Below are positions 36,453 to 44,676 of a stretch of DNA of 64,000 bases, piece after piece. Numbering within the stretch: position 1 is the stretch's first letter; every line of letters starts with the position of its first letter. The stretch comes from Microcosmobacter sp040493455 (GTDB taxonomy: Bacteria > Bacteroidota > Bacteroidia > Flavobacteriales > Flavobacteriaceae), in the NCBI RefSeq assembly GCF_040493455.1, contig NZ_JANFDA010000002.1, positions 1 through 64,000 of the forward strand, read 5' to 3'. The notes under the pieces are model-generated. The model was given only the letters and a program-made list of their open reading frames with translations, was not told the DNA's origin and did no database searches. The translations under genes were made by a program, and so were the position numbers.

Positions 36453-36477
36453 AATAAATCACAAATTTAGATTTATT
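36453..36477. promoter_or_regulatory. Inverted repeat around the Lrp/AsnC gene's -7 box (operator candidate)
   Basis: AATAAATC (36453-36460) and GATTTATT (36470-36477) are exact inverted repeats with a 9-base spacer. On the minus strand that spacer begins with TAAATTTG, a perfect TAnnTTTG -7 element (36462-36469) 70 bases upstream of the regulator's ATG. A dimeric regulator bound here would cover the promoter. Confidence 0.6.
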
Positions 36478-36496
36478 TTCTTAAATAATTGATTTG

Positions 36497-36529
36497 TATT
36501 GATAATTAATCTAATAAGAGTAATTTTTG
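36497..36529 (+). promoter_or_regulatory. Promoter of the methionine-gamma-lyase-like gene
   Basis: TATTG (36497-36501), a 19-base spacer and TAATTTTTG (36521-36529), close to TTG-N19-TAnnTTTG with one extra T in the -7 box. The ATG follows 25 bases downstream. It shares the intergenic region with the Lrp/AsnC operator. Confidence 0.5.
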
Positions 36530-36553
36530 CAGTAATCATCAAAACTCAACACC

Positions 36554-37780
36554 ATGGCTTTCAAACCTGCAAATAACATTCAAGATCTTCAATATTTTGG
36601 AGAATTCGGAGGTGTAAATCCTTCAATTTCAGACTCATCTACATATACTTTTTTATCTGCAAAAACTATGTTCGACACGTTCGAAGGTAATGCAGATGGT
36701 TGTTATTTATATTCTAGACATACATCCCCTTCAAACTTATATTTAGGTGAAGCCCTTGCTGCTATGGAAGGTACAGAAACTGCAAATGTTGCAGCATCTG
36801 GAATGGGAGCAATAACTCCAGTTTTATTACAACTTTGCCAAACTGGTGACCATATTGTAAGTAGCAGAACTATATATGGCGGAACCTATGCCTTCTTAAA
36901 GAACTTTGCACCACGATTGGGTGTAGATACATCATTTGTAGATATTACAAAGTTAGATGTTGTTGAAGCGTCAATTACTGAAAACACTAAGGTCTTGTAT
37001 TGTGAATCTGTTAGCAATCCACTTTTAGAAGTTGCAGACATCGAAGGACTAGCAGAAATCGCTAAGCGTCACAATTTAAAATTAGTTGTGGACAATACCT
37101 TCTCGCCATTATCAATTTCACCTGCAAAGCTTGGTGCTGATGTTGTAATTCATAGTTTAACGAAGTTTATAAACGGATCTTCTGACACTGTAGGTGGTGT
37201 TATTTGTGGTACTCAAGAATTTATTGATCAGTTGCGAAATGTCAATGATGGTGCTTCAATGCTTCTTGGCTCTACAATGGATAGCTTCAGATCTGCTTCC
37301 ATCTTGAAGAACTTAAGAACCTTACATATCCGTATGCAACAACACAGCAAGAATGCCATGTTCTTGGCTGAACGTTTTGAAGAAGACGGATTAAAAACAG
37401 TTTATCCTGGTCTAGCTTCTCACCCATCGCATGAGTTATTCAAATCGATGATGAATCCTCAATATGGTTTTGGAGGCATGTTGACTATCGATGTTGGTTC
37501 TCTAGAAAAGGCCAATGAGCTTATGGAATTAATGCAAGAACGTAACCTTGGTTATTTGGCTGTGAGTCTAGGATTCTATAAAACATTATTCTCTGCTCCT
37601 GGTAGTTCTACATCATCTGAGATTCCAGAAGATGAGCAAATAGAAATGGGACTTAGCGATGGACTAATTCGTTTCTCAATTGGACTCGATGCTGATGTCC
37701 AACGTACTTACGAAATGATGAGAACTTGTATGGAAGAACTCGATATTCTTAGTTCAGTAAAAGAAGAAGTGCTTGTTTAG
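36554..37780 (+). CDS. Cys/Met-metabolism PLP enzyme, methionine gamma-lyase-like
   Basis: 408 residues. PLP lysine Lys204 is in SLTKFINGSSDTVGG, the PLP-binding Asp180 in LVVDNTFSP, and Tyr-Arg pair YLYSRHTSPSN near 51-61 follows the family pattern; SGMGAI near 82 binds the phosphate. Family members include methionine gamma-lyase, cystathionine gamma-synthase and homocysteine or O-acetylhomoserine enzymes. The YSRHTSPSN segment and divergent Lrp/AsnC gene suggest amino acid catabolism, most likely methionine to methanethiol, ammonia and 2-oxobutyrate, but the class cannot be fixed from sequence. The last four bases overlap the convergent YdjM-like gene. Confidence 0.85.
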   Translation: MAFKPANNIQDLQYFGEFGGVNPSISDSSTYTFLSAKTMFDTFEGNADGCYLYSRHTSPSNLYLGEALAAMEGTETANVAASGMGAITPVLLQLCQTGDHIVSSRTIYGGTYAFLKNFAPRLGVDTSFVDITKLDVVEASITENTKVLYCESVSNPLLEVADIEGLAEIAKRHNLKLVVDNTFSPLSISPAKLGADVVIHSLTKFINGSSDTVGGVICGTQEFIDQLRNVNDGASMLLGSTMDSFRSASILKNLRTLHIRMQQHSKNAMFLAERFEEDGLKTVYPGLASHPSHELFKSMMNPQYGFGGMLTIDVGSLEKANELMELMQERNLGYLAVSLGFYKTLFSAPGSSTSSEIPEDEQIEMGLSDGLIRFSIGLDADVQRTYEMMRTCMEELDILSSVKEEVLV

Positions 37781-38796
37781 TTTCCTTTAATTCTGTCTAT
37801 AAATAATTGTAAATCGCCTTCTTTTGGTGGGGCTGGCTCAAAGTCTGCCATGTCATAACGGTCGCCTTTTTTATATAGATACAGAGAGAAGACAGAAGAA
37901 TTTGGATCATCGGCATTAAGCAAAGGATATCTTAAATCGTTAAAGCGAATAGTGTCACCTTCTTGCTTGGATAAATTATAATATCCATTGCTAAACCAGT
38001 CTAGAGTTTTCATATCCTGAATGGTTTTAGGTAACAACTCATGGTTTTTTTCTAGCGTTTGCCAGTTGGAAAACTGGCGTTCCGAATCTAGAAGCGAGTA
38101 AAATCCAACACGATAATCCGTTTCAGTTTCAGCAATGCCATACCACAAAATATTATTTAGTATTGTGGGTTGTGTACTGAATCGCTTGAAGTCTATATTC
38201 TTCCCTTTTAGTGAAGATTTAAATACTGAATCTACATAAAATTTATTCCCGATTGTGAATAGCATATAGGCTGAACTCACGCCAACTGCCAGTTTGAACC
38301 ATAGTTTTCGTCGTTTAGAAGTTCGTCGAAAAAACATCATGACGATCATCAACAGTAAAAATGGTACCGTATAAAAAGGGTCGGCTACAGAAATATTGTT
38401 GAACGCTACTCTATATTCTGAAAACGGTAAGAACCACTGCGTACCATAAGGTGTAAAGGCATCTAAAACGATATGCGTAAACAATGACCAGAAAAATAGT
38501 TTTATCCAATCGGATCGTGAAGTTGTCCATTGCGCTTTACCTCTATCGTATAACTTATGGACCAGCCAACCAAAGAGATAGGCTCCAAGAATAGAAAACA
38601 CAATAGAATGGCTAAACCCTCTGTGCGCAGCCATGATGTCTATTTCATTTCCATATAGCCAACGCGATGTAAAAACATCTAAATCTGGAATTGTACCACC
38701 AATAGCACCAAACAATAGGGCTTTATTTCCTATCTTCTTTCCTAGTACAGCTTCTCCACAAGCAGCACCTAAAACGATCTGTGTAATTGAATCCAT
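37777..38796 (-). CDS. YdjM-like membrane-bound metal-dependent hydrolase
   Basis: 339 residues. The N-terminus MDSITQIVLGAACGEAVLG and GTIPDLDVF and HRGFSHSIVFS (about 58-68), followed by several transmembrane helices and HIVLDAFTPYGTQWFLPFS, are the hallmark of the YdjM/LexA-regulated inner-membrane family, with conserved His and Asp likely binding metal. The C-terminal half (about 190-339) is soluble. Its role is not known; E. coli YdjM is SOS-induced. The 3' end overlaps the methionine-gamma-lyase-like gene by four bases in convergent orientation. It is divergent from nhaC. Confidence 0.8.
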   Translation of the reverse strand: MDSITQIVLGAACGEAVLGKKIGNKALLFGAIGGTIPDLDVFTSRWLYGNEIDIMAAHRGFSHSIVFSILGAYLFGWLVHKLYDRGKAQWTTSRSDWIKLFFWSLFTHIVLDAFTPYGTQWFLPFSEYRVAFNNISVADPFYTVPFLLLMIVMMFFRRTSKRRKLWFKLAVGVSSAYMLFTIGNKFYVDSVFKSSLKGKNIDFKRFSTQPTILNNILWYGIAETETDYRVGFYSLLDSERQFSNWQTLEKNHELLPKTIQDMKTLDWFSNGYYNLSKQEGDTIRFNDLRYPLLNADDPNSSVFSLYLYKKGDRYDMADFEPAPPKEGDLQLFIDRIKGN

Positions 38797-38806
38797 AAAC
38801 GATTGG

Positions 38807-38836
38807 CAAAATTACGGAACTAAATCGATTTGCAAA
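38807..38836 (-). promoter_or_regulatory. Promoter of the YdjM-like gene
   Basis: On the minus strand TTTG (38836-38833), an 18-base spacer, then TAATTTTG (38814-38807), an exact TAnnTTTG. The -33 part lies inside the 20-bp palindrome at 38823-38842. Confidence 0.6.
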
Positions 38837-38842
38837 TCGATT
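38823..38842. promoter_or_regulatory. 20-bp perfect palindrome between divergent YdjM-like gene and nhaC
   Basis: AATCGATTTGCAAATCGATT equals its own reverse complement. Its centre TTTGCAAA provides a TTTG to each strand, at the right distance for the -33 box of both divergent promoters. A regulator bound here would affect both genes. Confidence 0.75.
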
Positions 38843-38860
38843 AACAAAATCGTAACATTA
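38829..38860 (+). promoter_or_regulatory. Weak promoter candidate of nhaC
   Basis: TTTG (38829-38832), a 20-base spacer and TAACATTA (38853-38860), which keeps TA and two T of TAnnTTTG. The -33 box is half of the palindrome centre. The ATG of nhaC is 20 bases further. Confidence 0.4.
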
Positions 38861-38880
38861 CAAAACAAAATTTCTAAGCA

Positions 38881-40368
38881 ATGCAAGACGATAATATTTC
38901 TGAAATTAAAGTAGATGATCAAAAAATCATAGACAACAAAGAGTTGAATATATGGGAAGCTCTAATCCCTCTTGTTGTATTAGTAGGTCTTTTGGCATAC
39001 AATGTTCTTGTAGCATTTGGAGATTATTCAATTGAAGGTCCAAATCAATTTGCCTTGATTTTTGCCGCTGCTGTTGCAGCAATTGTAGGCTTTAGAAACA
39101 AAGTGTCCTATAAGAGAATGCTAGAAGAAGTAGCAGAAAATGTAAGATCAACAACTAGTGCGCTTTTGATTTTGCTAATGGTTGGAGCTCTTGCTGGAAC
39201 TTGGTTAATAAGTGGTGTTATACCGACTATGATTTATTATGGAATACAAATATTAAATCCGTCTATATTTCTGGGAGCATGCGTAATTATTTGCGCTGTC
39301 ATTTCTATAGCAACCGGTAGTTCTTGGACTACTTCAGCTACTGTAGGTATTGCTTTAGTTGGTATTGGAGATGCACTTGGTATTTCATTAGGAATGACGG
39401 CTGGAGCAGTGTTATCTGGTGCATATTTTGGTGATAAAATGTCTCCACTTAGTGACACGACCAATCTCGCTCCAGCAATGGCCGGAACAGATTTATTTAC
39501 GCATATCAGATACATGGCTTTCACTACCGTGCCAACAATTATAGTTACACTAATCGTTTTTATCATTATTGGTTTCACGCAAACTACTGTAGGGAGTACT
39601 GATACTTCAGAAATTACAAATCTGATAAGTTCAAAATTCAATACTTCGCCATTAATTTTTATAGTTCCTCTTGTTGTTGTTGTCTTAATCGTAAAAAAAG
39701 TACGTCCACTAGTCGCATTATTTATTGGAACTATGTTAGGTGGTGTTTTTGCAATTATTTTTCAACCAGAAATTATTAAGGCAGTATCAGGTTCAGATGT
39801 TGTTGATTTTAAATCATCTTATCAGGCTATCATAAATGCTATAACTATTGAAACAAAGTTAGAATCGCCTGAAGCTTATGAAAAACTATTTAAAGCTAAA
39901 GGAATGTTCGGAATGTTAAATACTGTTTGGCTTATTGTCTGTGCAATGGTATTTGGCGGTGTCATGGATGCTATTGGAGCTTTAGCTAGAATCACCAAAT
40001 CATTATTGAAGATGGCAAAATCTGTCTTCGGATTATTTGCAAGCACAGTCGCAAGTTGCTTAGCTTTGAATGTTACTGCATCAGATCAATATTTAGCAAT
40101 TGTAGTTCCTGGAAAAATGTTCAAGAAGGCCTATGAAGATAGAGGCTTAGCACCTGAAAACTTGAGCAGAACACTTGAAGATTCGGGAACTGTGACTTCA
40201 GTACTCATTCCATGGAATACTTGTGGAGCTTACCAGTCTGGAGTTTTAGGGGTTGGTGTAGCTGAGTATTTCTTCTATGCAATTTTCAATTGGTTAAGTC
40301 CGTTTACAACACTTTTATTTGCTGCTTTCAGAATAAAAATCAGACAACTTCAAGGTAAATTGGCTTAG
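38881..40368 (+). CDS. nhaC: NhaC family Na+/H+ antiporter
   Basis: 495 residues with about 12 transmembrane helices. The family hallmark region TGSSWTTSATVGIALVGIGDALGISLGMTAGAVLSGAYFGDKMSPLSDTTNLAPA (about 141-200) contains the conserved Gly-Ser and Asp residues of NhaC. A second inverted half contains SCLALNVTASDQYLAIVVPGKMF and VLIPWNTCGAYQSGVLGVG. It expels sodium in exchange for protons, fitting a marine habitat; malate-2H/Na-lactate (MleN) is a related alternative. The start is ATG 38881. It is monocistronic, divergent from the YdjM-like gene. Confidence 0.9.
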   Translation: MQDDNISEIKVDDQKIIDNKELNIWEALIPLVVLVGLLAYNVLVAFGDYSIEGPNQFALIFAAAVAAIVGFRNKVSYKRMLEEVAENVRSTTSALLILLMVGALAGTWLISGVIPTMIYYGIQILNPSIFLGACVIICAVISIATGSSWTTSATVGIALVGIGDALGISLGMTAGAVLSGAYFGDKMSPLSDTTNLAPAMAGTDLFTHIRYMAFTTVPTIIVTLIVFIIIGFTQTTVGSTDTSEITNLISSKFNTSPLIFIVPLVVVVLIVKKVRPLVALFIGTMLGGVFAIIFQPEIIKAVSGSDVVDFKSSYQAIINAITIETKLESPEAYEKLFKAKGMFGMLNTVWLIVCAMVFGGVMDAIGALARITKSLLKMAKSVFGLFASTVASCLALNVTASDQYLAIVVPGKMFKKAYEDRGLAPENLSRTLEDSGTVTSVLIPWNTCGAYQSGVLGVGVAEYFFYAIFNWLSPFTTLLFAAFRIKIRQLQGKLA

Positions 40369-40403
40369 TCAATAACTTCATAAATTTTAGAGATAATTCT
40401 TCA

Positions 40404-40433
40404 TTGCCATTAACTGGGTGATGTCTATATTTG
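40404..40433 (+). promoter_or_regulatory. Bacteroidota-type promoter of the peroxiredoxin gene
   Basis: TTG (40404-40406), a 19-base spacer and TATATTTG (40426-40433), an exact TTG-N19-TAnnTTTG match, 42 bases upstream of the ATG. Confidence 0.7.
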
Positions 40434-40474
40434 CGCCCAATTAAAAAAATATTCTAACAATATAAATTAAAAAT

Positions 40475-41113
40475 ATGGCAGTATTAGTCGGAAAAAAAGC
40501 ACCTCAATTTAGTGCTCAAGCAGTAGTAAATGGTGGTGAGTTTGTAGAAAACTTTTCTCTTGAACAATTCACAGGAGACAAGCATGTAGTGTTATTCTTT
40601 TACCCAAAAGATTTCACGTTTGTTTGTCCTACAGAATTACATGCGTTTCAAGAAAAACTTGAAGAGTTTAAAACTAGAAACACAGAGGTAATCGCTGTAT
40701 CAACAGATACTGAGCAGTCTCACTTTGGTTGGTTACAATTAGAAAAGAATAAAGGTGGTATCAAAGGAATTACATATCCATTAGTTGCCGACACTAACAA
40801 AACCATCGCAAAAAACTACGATGTTTTAGCTGGTGATTACTATTTCGATGAAAATGATATGCTTCAAGCTACAGGTGAATTAGTAGCGTATAGAGGTTTA
40901 TTCTTAATTGACAAAGAAGGTGTAGTACGTCATCAAATCGTAAACGATCTTCCTCTTGGAAGAAATGTTGATGAAGCTTTAAGAATGGTTGACGCTTTAC
41001 AATTCGTTGAAGAAAATGGTGAAGTTTGTCCTGCAAACTGGAACAAAGGAAAAACTGGAATGCAAGCAACTCATGAAGGTGTTGCTGAATTCTTAGAAAA
41101 GCATATGAACTAA
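40475..41113 (+). CDS. Typical 2-Cys peroxiredoxin (AhpC/TSA family)
   Basis: 212 residues. Peroxidatic Cys51 is in FYPKDFTFVCPTE and resolving Cys185 in GEVCPANWNKG, the typical 2-Cys arrangement. The C-terminal tail (YF-like motif absent; ends HEGVAEFLEKHMN) suggests lower sensitivity to over-oxidation. It reduces hydrogen peroxide and organic hydroperoxides with thioredoxin or AhpF. Convergent with katG, the two share a bidirectional terminator and form an oxidative-stress pair. Confidence 0.95.
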   Translation: MAVLVGKKAPQFSAQAVVNGGEFVENFSLEQFTGDKHVVLFFYPKDFTFVCPTELHAFQEKLEEFKTRNTEVIAVSTDTEQSHFGWLQLEKNKGGIKGITYPLVADTNKTIAKNYDVLAGDYYFDENDMLQATGELVAYRGLFLIDKEGVVRHQIVNDLPLGRNVDEALRMVDALQFVEENGEVCPANWNKGKTGMQATHEGVAEFLEKHMN

Positions 41114-41131
41114 TCCTATTAGTTCTCCAAT

Positions 41132-41163
41132 AAAAAAGCCTGCTTATTTGAGCAGGCTTTTTT
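41132..41163. terminator. Bidirectional terminator between peroxiredoxin gene and katG
   Basis: GCCTGCT (41138-41144) and AGCAGGC (41151-41157) make a 7-bp stem, with six T after it (41158-41163) and six A before it (41132-41137), so both convergent transcripts end in a U run. Confidence 0.92.
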
Positions 41164-41181
41164 ATTTCAATCAATTATCAA

Positions 41182-43380
41182 TTATTTTAAATCATATCGA
41201 TCTAAATTCATCACTTTAGCCCAAGCTGCAACAAAGTCATTGACAAAACGATCTTCACCATCGTCTGCTCCATAAACTTCTGCAACAGCTCTTAATTCAG
41301 TATTAGAACCAAAAATAAGATCAGCTCTTGTTCCAGTAAACTTCACATTTCCAGTTCGTCTATCTCTACCTTCAAATAACGTATCATCATTATTAGCTGC
41401 GCTCCATGTATAAGTAAAGTCTAGAATATTACTAAAGAAATCATTAGTAAGATGTCCTACATTATCTGTAAAGACTCCATGATTTGAACCATCATAGTTT
41501 GCTCCCAATACACGTAACCCTCCAACCAATGCAGTCATTTCTGGAATAGATAGTGTCAATAAGTTTGCACGGTCGACTAATGTATCTTCAGCAGCTACAT
41601 TAAGTCCTGATTTCATATAATTTCTAAAGCCATCAGCAATAGGCTTCAAGTAGTTGAAAGACTCAATATCTGTTTGTTCTTGTGAAGCATCTCCTCTACC
41701 TTGGGTAAATGGTACTGAAACATTGCGTCCAGCATTTCTAGCGGCTTCTTCAACGGCAGCATTTCCAGCTAAAACAATTAAATCTGCCATAGAAATCGTT
41801 CCACTAAAATCTGCTTGAATGCCTTCTAGAACTGTCAATACTTTATTTAATTCTGTTGGGTTATTCACTTCCCAACTTCTTTGCGGCTCTAAACGAATAC
41901 GCGCTCCATTTGCACCACCTCGCATATCAGAACCTCTAAATGTTGAGGCTGAAGCCCAAGCAGTGCTTACCAATTGAGATATTGAAAGTCCAGATGCTAA
42001 AATCATCTTCTTTAACGCATCAATATCACCATCACTAAGTGAGTAGCTTACTTTTGGAATTGGATCTTGCCATAATAATTCTTCTTGTGGTACTTCCGGA
42101 CCTAAGTATCTATCTATAGGCCCCATGTCTCTGTGCGTTAATTTATACCAAGCACGAGCAAAAGCGTCTTCAAATGCTGCGTGATCTTTGTGGAAACGTT
42201 CAGATATTTCTCTGTACGTTGGATCCATTTTAAGTGCCATATCTGCAGTAGACATCATTAATGCCTGCTTTCCATTAGGATCTCCAGCTTTAGGAGCCAT
42301 TCTCGCATTCGAATCTGCAGTTGGTGTCCATTGGTGGGCTCCCGCTGGACTCTTAGTTAATTCCCAATCATAATTTAAAAGCACATCAAAATAGTCATGA
42401 TCCCACTGAATTGGGTTTGGTGTCCAGGCTCCTTCAAGTCCACTTGTAATGGCATCGTCTAATACACCAGATTGATATGTGTTCTTCCATCCTGTACTCA
42501 TTTCTTCTATTGAGGCACCATGCGGTTCCACACCAACATATTTATCTGGATCTGCTGCACCATGCGCTTTTCCAAAAGTATGTCCCCCAGCAACCAAAGC
42601 AACAGTTTCTTCATCATTCATTGCCATACGTCCAAATGTGATTTTAATATCGTGTGCAGATTTTAAAGGATCTGGATTTCCATTTGGTCCTTCTGGATTT
42701 ACATAAATAAGTCCCATATGTACTGCTCCAAGATGTCCTTCTAAATCACCATCACTAGTATCATAACGATCATCATTATCTAACCAACCTGTCTCTGAAC
42801 CCCAATACACATCTTGCTCTGGTTCCCAAACATCCTCGCGTCCTCCTGCAAATCCAAAAGTCTTAAAGCCCATAGATTCTAAAGCACAGTTTCCTGCGAG
42901 AATCATTAAATCTGCCCAAGAGATCTTATTACCATATTTCTTTTTTATTGGCCAAAGCAATAGTCTGGCTTTATCTAAGTTTCCATTATCTGGCCAACTA
43001 TTTAAAGGTGCAAAACGATGTGTTCCAGTTCCAGCACCACCACGTCCATCACCTACTCTATAGGTTCCTGCACTATGCCAAGCCATACGAATCATTAGTC
43101 CTCCGTAATGACCATAATCAGCTGGCCACCAATCTTGAGAATCTGTCATAAGATCCACAAGGTCTTTCTTTAATTCGTTATAATTAATACTGTTGAATGC
43201 TTTTGCGTAGTCAAAACCTTCACCCATTGGGTCAGATTTTGTAGCATGTTGTCTAAGAATGTTAAGCTTTAATTCATTTGGCCACCAGTCGCGATTACTT
43301 GTGCCTCCACCAGCAGCTTTTTTCTGGGCTCCACTGTGGAAAGGACATTTACTGATGTCCCCATTGCCATTATGTTCCAT
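41182..43380 (-). CDS. katG: Catalase-peroxidase (HPI)
   Basis: 732 residues, normal for KatG. The distal haem triad is Arg98, Trp101 and His102 (IRMAWHSAGTYR). Tyr226 and Met252 lie where the Trp-Tyr-Met crosslink forms. The proximal haem ligand His267 is in VAGGHTFGKAHG. The second, degenerate peroxidase-like domain follows from about 420. It removes hydrogen peroxide in the cytoplasm. The 133 bases upstream separate it from the nitronate monooxygenase gene and include an 8-bp inverted repeat that reaches the start codon. Confidence 0.97.
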   Translation of the reverse strand: MEHNGNGDISKCPFHSGAQKKAAGGGTSNRDWWPNELKLNILRQHATKSDPMGEGFDYAKAFNSINYNELKKDLVDLMTDSQDWWPADYGHYGGLMIRMAWHSAGTYRVGDGRGGAGTGTHRFAPLNSWPDNGNLDKARLLLWPIKKKYGNKISWADLMILAGNCALESMGFKTFGFAGGREDVWEPEQDVYWGSETGWLDNDDRYDTSDGDLEGHLGAVHMGLIYVNPEGPNGNPDPLKSAHDIKITFGRMAMNDEETVALVAGGHTFGKAHGAADPDKYVGVEPHGASIEEMSTGWKNTYQSGVLDDAITSGLEGAWTPNPIQWDHDYFDVLLNYDWELTKSPAGAHQWTPTADSNARMAPKAGDPNGKQALMMSTADMALKMDPTYREISERFHKDHAAFEDAFARAWYKLTHRDMGPIDRYLGPEVPQEELLWQDPIPKVSYSLSDGDIDALKKMILASGLSISQLVSTAWASASTFRGSDMRGGANGARIRLEPQRSWEVNNPTELNKVLTVLEGIQADFSGTISMADLIVLAGNAAVEEAARNAGRNVSVPFTQGRGDASQEQTDIESFNYLKPIADGFRNYMKSGLNVAAEDTLVDRANLLTLSIPEMTALVGGLRVLGANYDGSNHGVFTDNVGHLTNDFFSNILDFTYTWSAANNDDTLFEGRDRRTGNVKFTGTRADLIFGSNTELRAVAEVYGADDGEDRFVNDFVAAWAKVMNLDRYDLK

Positions 43381-43513
43381 GTACTAAATTTTTAAGTTTA
43401 ATTGATTGCTTAAAGTTACTGAATTATGCACTTAGTACACAGCGAAGAAATATTTTAAACTTATATTTTAATAGATAAAATTTATAGTGAGTGAAGTTTT
43501 GTATAATTTTTAA

Positions 43514-44461
43514 CTATTCAACCAAATTAACAACAATTGCTTTTACTGGTAAAATAGCATTGGTATGTTCTATACTAGGACCTGCTACCCAAACCGTTTT
43601 ATAGGTCGCTTTTTTTGCTGCTCTTTCTGTGGCTTTCATACCTATTGAAAAGCGAATCATCTTTACCCATTTTTTGAGTTTACGATTCTTATTTAATAAT
43701 CGCTCTATCCAAGGAGAACGTGTTCCTATTTTTTGAACATAAGGTGTATTAATAACTGTACATGGTGTACCAGAAATACGTTCAGTTACGACAATATCAT
43801 CTGCGCCATAATCGACACAAGCCTGTTTATACTCTTGTGTTACATTAGCTTCTTCTGATGCTATAAAAGGGCTTCCTACAGAAACGCCTTCAGCGCCATA
43901 GCCCAGCATTTCATCTATATCCGCCTTACAGCCTACACCTCCAGCTGAAATCACAGGAATGCTACAATGCTCATTTAATGTTTTAATTAAATCTTCAGGA
44001 GATAAATTTCCTCTATGTCCTCCTGCTTCATTATTAACTGCAATAATTGCATCTGCTCCAAGGTCTTCAACCTTCTTTGCAAACTTAAGGTCTGTAACAT
44101 CACAAAAGACTTTTATACCAGCTTTATGTGCTTGTCTAATAGTTTCTTCTGGACTTCCTAATGAGGTAATGATAAAATCGCAACCTTCTTCGCATAACAC
44201 TTCTAATTGTCCCTTATACTTAATATTAGATTTGTTGACAATCAAATTAAAACCGAACGAACCTCCTTCTACTTTACTCTTTTTAAGCTCTTGAATAGCA
44301 GATCTTAATTCAGGTAATGTTCTATAGTTTAGTGCAGGAATACAGCCAGCAATACCAGATTTCATGGCTTCGGTTACCATAGCAACATTAGATACCAAGA
44401 ACATTGGTGCCTGGATAATTGGGTATTTAATATTGAGAAGTTCGGTTAGTTTAGTTTGCAT
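43514..44461 (-). CDS. Nitronate monooxygenase (FMN-dependent)
   Basis: 315 residues of the 2-nitropropane dioxygenase family. Motifs include the N-terminal YPIIQAPMF, then VNNEAGGHRG near 138-147 (FMN phosphate loop), PVISAGGVG near 170 and EGVSVGSPFIASEE near 188. It oxidises alkyl nitronates such as propionate-3-nitronate to aldehydes with FMN and oxygen, a detoxifying step. The 5' region has an exact TATATTTG -7 box preceded by a palindrome, so it is likely controlled by a dedicated regulator. It lies upstream of katG on the same strand with a 133-base gap. Confidence 0.88.
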   Translation of the reverse strand: MQTKLTELLNIKYPIIQAPMFLVSNVAMVTEAMKSGIAGCIPALNYRTLPELRSAIQELKKSKVEGGSFGFNLIVNKSNIKYKGQLEVLCEEGCDFIITSLGSPEETIRQAHKAGIKVFCDVTDLKFAKKVEDLGADAIIAVNNEAGGHRGNLSPEDLIKTLNEHCSIPVISAGGVGCKADIDEMLGYGAEGVSVGSPFIASEEANVTQEYKQACVDYGADDIVVTERISGTPCTVINTPYVQKIGTRSPWIERLLNKNRKLKKWVKMIRFSIGMKATERAAKKATYKTVWVAGPSIEHTNAILPVKAIVVNLVE

Positions 44462-44509
44462 AGATTTTCGAATTAGGTTTCAACTAGTCTCAACCTGAAA
44501 TTGATTCAA

Positions 44510-44517
44510 CAAATATA
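44510..44517 (-). promoter_or_regulatory. -7 promoter element of the nitronate monooxygenase gene
   Basis: The minus strand reads TATATTTG, an exact TAnnTTTG, 49 bases upstream of the ATG at 44461. The -33 area is occupied by the palindrome at 44525-44544. Confidence 0.6.
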
Positions 44518-44524
44518 ATTAAAT

Positions 44525-44544
44525 TTATTATGCGTGCATAATAA
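44525..44544. promoter_or_regulatory. Palindromic operator candidate upstream of the nitronate monooxygenase gene
   Basis: TTATTATGC and GCATAATAA are exact inverted repeats of 9 bp separated by GT. The site overlaps the spacer and the expected -33 box of the promoter and lies 7 bases from the -7 box. The size and symmetry fit MarR-, TetR- or HxlR-type dimeric regulators; no regulator gene is adjacent. Confidence 0.65.
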
Positions 44545-44612
44545 CCTATTCTCTCTTCATGCTAATTGTATGCTCTAAAAAGAAATACATATTATAAAAA
44601 CACAATCAATAG

Positions 44613-44644
44613 TTTGAAATCTTGAGCGCATTGCCCTAACTTTA
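44613..44644 (+). promoter_or_regulatory. Promoter of the lectin gene
   Basis: TTTG (44613-44616), a 20-base spacer and TAACTTTA (44637-44644), which differs from TAnnTTTG only in the last base. The ATG is 33 bases further. Confidence 0.55.
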
Positions 44645-44676
44645 AGACATCTTTTGTTTAACTCAATCAACCAAAT

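Noticed and set aside
36394..36553. SAM or other riboswitch before the methionine-gamma-lyase-like gene
   Set aside because: The promoter ends only about 25 bases before the ATG, leaving no room for a known riboswitch.
39237..39641. 134-codon frame opposite nhaC
   Set aside because: The hydrophobic look comes from the complement of membrane-helix codons; no independent support.
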